Positions 62,992 to 64,000 of a DNA stretch of 64,000 nucleotides are shown in pieces. The DNA comes from Paragemmobacter straminiformis (GTDB lineage Bacteria > Pseudomonadota > Alphaproteobacteria > Rhodobacterales > Rhodobacteraceae). Position 1 is the first letter of the stretch, and every line of letters starts with the position of its first letter. The stretch covers positions 434,001-498,000 of the forward strand of contig NZ_JACLQD010000001.1 in assembly GCF_014243445.1 (NCBI RefSeq), in the 5' to 3' direction. Made by a program: the position numbers and the translations under genes. The notes beneath the pieces were generated by a model, which worked only from the letters and a program-made list of their open reading frames with translations, was not told where the DNA came from and made no database searches.

Positions 62992-64000
62992 TCACAGCGG
63001 GATATTGTCGTGCTTCTTCCACGGGTTCGCCAGTTTCTTGGTGCGAAGGCTGGCAAAGGCCCGCGCCACGCGGCGGCGGGTGGAATGGGGCATGATCACT
63101 TCGTCGATGAAGCCTTTTTCCGCCGCAACGAAGGGGTTGGCGAAGCGGTCCTCGTAATCCTTGACCCGTGCCGCGATCTTATCCTTGTCGCCGAGTTCGC
63201 TGCGATAGAGGATCTCGACCGCGCCCTTGGCCCCCATCACGGCGACCTCTGCCGTGGGCCAGGCATAGTTGAAATCGCCGCGCAGATGCTTTGACGACAT
63301 GACGACATAGGCCCCGCCATAGGTCTTGCGCGTCAGCACCGTGACCTTGGGCACGGTCGCCTCGCCATAGGCGAACAGCAGTTTCGCGCCGTGCTTGATG
63401 ACACCGCCGTATTCCTGCGTGGTTCCGGGCAGGAAGCCCGGCACGTCGACCAAAGTCAGAATGGGAATCTCGAAGGCATCGCAGAAACGGACGAAGCGCG
63501 CGGCCTTGCGCGACGCGTCGATGTCGAGGCATCCGGCCAGAACCATCGGCTGGTTCGCCACCACGCCGACGGACTGCCCCTCGAGCCGGATGAAACCGGT
63601 GATGATGTTTGCCGCGAAATCCTTCTGGATCTCGAAGAAGTCGCCCTCGTCGGCGATCTTCAGTATCAGTTCCTTCATGTCATAGGGCTGGTTCGGATTG
63701 TCCGGCACAAGGGTATCGAGCGACATTTCCACGCGCGCCGGATCGTCGAAGAAGGGGCGCACGGGCGCCTTTTCGCGGTTGTTGAGCGGCAGGAAGTCGA
63801 TCAGGCGCCGGGTTTCGGCGAGGGCTTCGACATCGTTCTCGAAGGCACCGTCCGCGACGCTCGACTTCTTGGTGTGGGTCGATGCCCCGCCGAGTTCTTC
63901 GGCGGTGACATGTTCGTTCGTGACGGTCTTGACCACATCCGGCCCCGTCACGAACATGTAGGAACTGTCCTTGACCATGAAGATGAAGTCGGTCATCGCG
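62992..64000 (-). CDS. pccB: Propionyl-CoA carboxylase beta subunit (partial at window edge)
   Basis: PccB is the carboxyltransferase. About 336 C-terminal residues are present; full proteins have about 510, so the N-terminus lies beyond 64000. The sequence has [73 protein letters not shown] and the end [17 protein letters not shown], all typical of propionyl-CoA rather than acetyl-CoA carboxylase. Confidence 0.97.
   Translation of the reverse strand, partial: AMTDFIFMVKDSSYMFVTGPDVVKTVTNEHVTAEELGGASTHTKKSSVADGAFENDVEALAETRRLIDFLPLNNREKAPVRPFFDDPARVEMSLDTLVPDNPNQPYDMKELILKIADEGDFFEIQKDFAANIITGFIRLEGQSVGVVANQPMVLAGCLDIDASRKAARFVRFCDAFEIPILTLVDVPGFLPGTTQEYGGVIKHGAKLLFAYGEATVPKVTVLTRKTYGGAYVVMSSKHLRGDFNYAWPTAEVAVMGAKGAVEILYRSELGDKDKIAARVKDYEDRFANPFVAAEKGFIDEVIMPHSTRRRVARAFASLRTKKLANPWKKHDNIPL

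Overview
The window looks like a chromosomal segment of a Rhodobacterales alphaproteobacterium (Rhodobacter/Tabrizicola/Gemmobacter-like; genus not resolvable by eye). The grounds are very high GC and GC3, a GcrA cell-cycle regulator, an almost complete ethylmalonyl-CoA (EMC) pathway, the aerobic Cob-type cobalamin route, and several small families typical of this group (NnrU, DUF6455, DUF1737, DUF6497, DUF4174). I see no insertion sequence, prophage, CRISPR array or rRNA. One tRNA, Gly(TCC), is present.

Layout. 1-5.9 kb: housekeeping genes (gcrA, VOC protein, tRNA-Gly, SRAP peptidase, DUF952-pyrD, an Lrp-type effector domain, a RecD/UvrD-like helicase). 6.0-11.6 kb: ccr, an acyltransferase and ecm. 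11.7-13.8 kb: DUF6455 gene behind an FNR-like box, SH3 protein, deoD. 14-18 kb: sdhCDAB with two small lipoprotein genes between sdhA and sdhB. 18.4-21.2 kb: mcl2-nnrU-DUF1737-mch operon. 21.2-26.3 kb: TauE-type permease, mdh, ilvD, FAH-family enzyme. 26.4-34.3 kb: an AmiC/AmiR-controlled amide system made of an oligopeptide-type ABC transporter and an acetamidase/formamidase, with a long leader hairpin. 34.4-53.8 kb: cobalamin biosynthesis. Two cobalamin riboswitches on the minus strand head cbtB-cbtA-cobF-pepT and DUF1636-cobW-cobN-cobG-cobH-cobI-cobJ. The second transcript could read on, antisense to the single inverted gene cobK, into cobL-cobE-cobM-cobB-cobA-DUF1636. cobO and cobQ lie on the plus strand. 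53.8-56.2 kb: transglutaminase-like peptidase and an H-NOX-like/GGDEF pair. 56.3-64 kb: propionyl-CoA assimilation (methylmalonyl-CoA mutase, pccA, pccB) with small envelope genes in between.

How it fits together. Ccr, Ecm, Mch, Mcl2, Pcc and Mcm are steps by which acetyl-CoA and propionyl-CoA become malate and succinate, and Sdh and Mdh carry those products onward. Ecm and Mcm both need adenosylcobalamin, which the neighbouring cob genes make. Upstream of ccr, ecm and sdhC, and in weaker form upstream of mcl2, I see the same palindrome, TGCCGC-N3-GCGGCA. This makes a shared regulator of the pathway plausible.

The most unusual non-coding structures are an array of four perfect 21-nt hairpins at 18255-18362, related hairpins at other gene ends, a nested inverted-repeat block before cobQ, and the embedded inverted cobK gene, whose start codon overlaps that of cobL.
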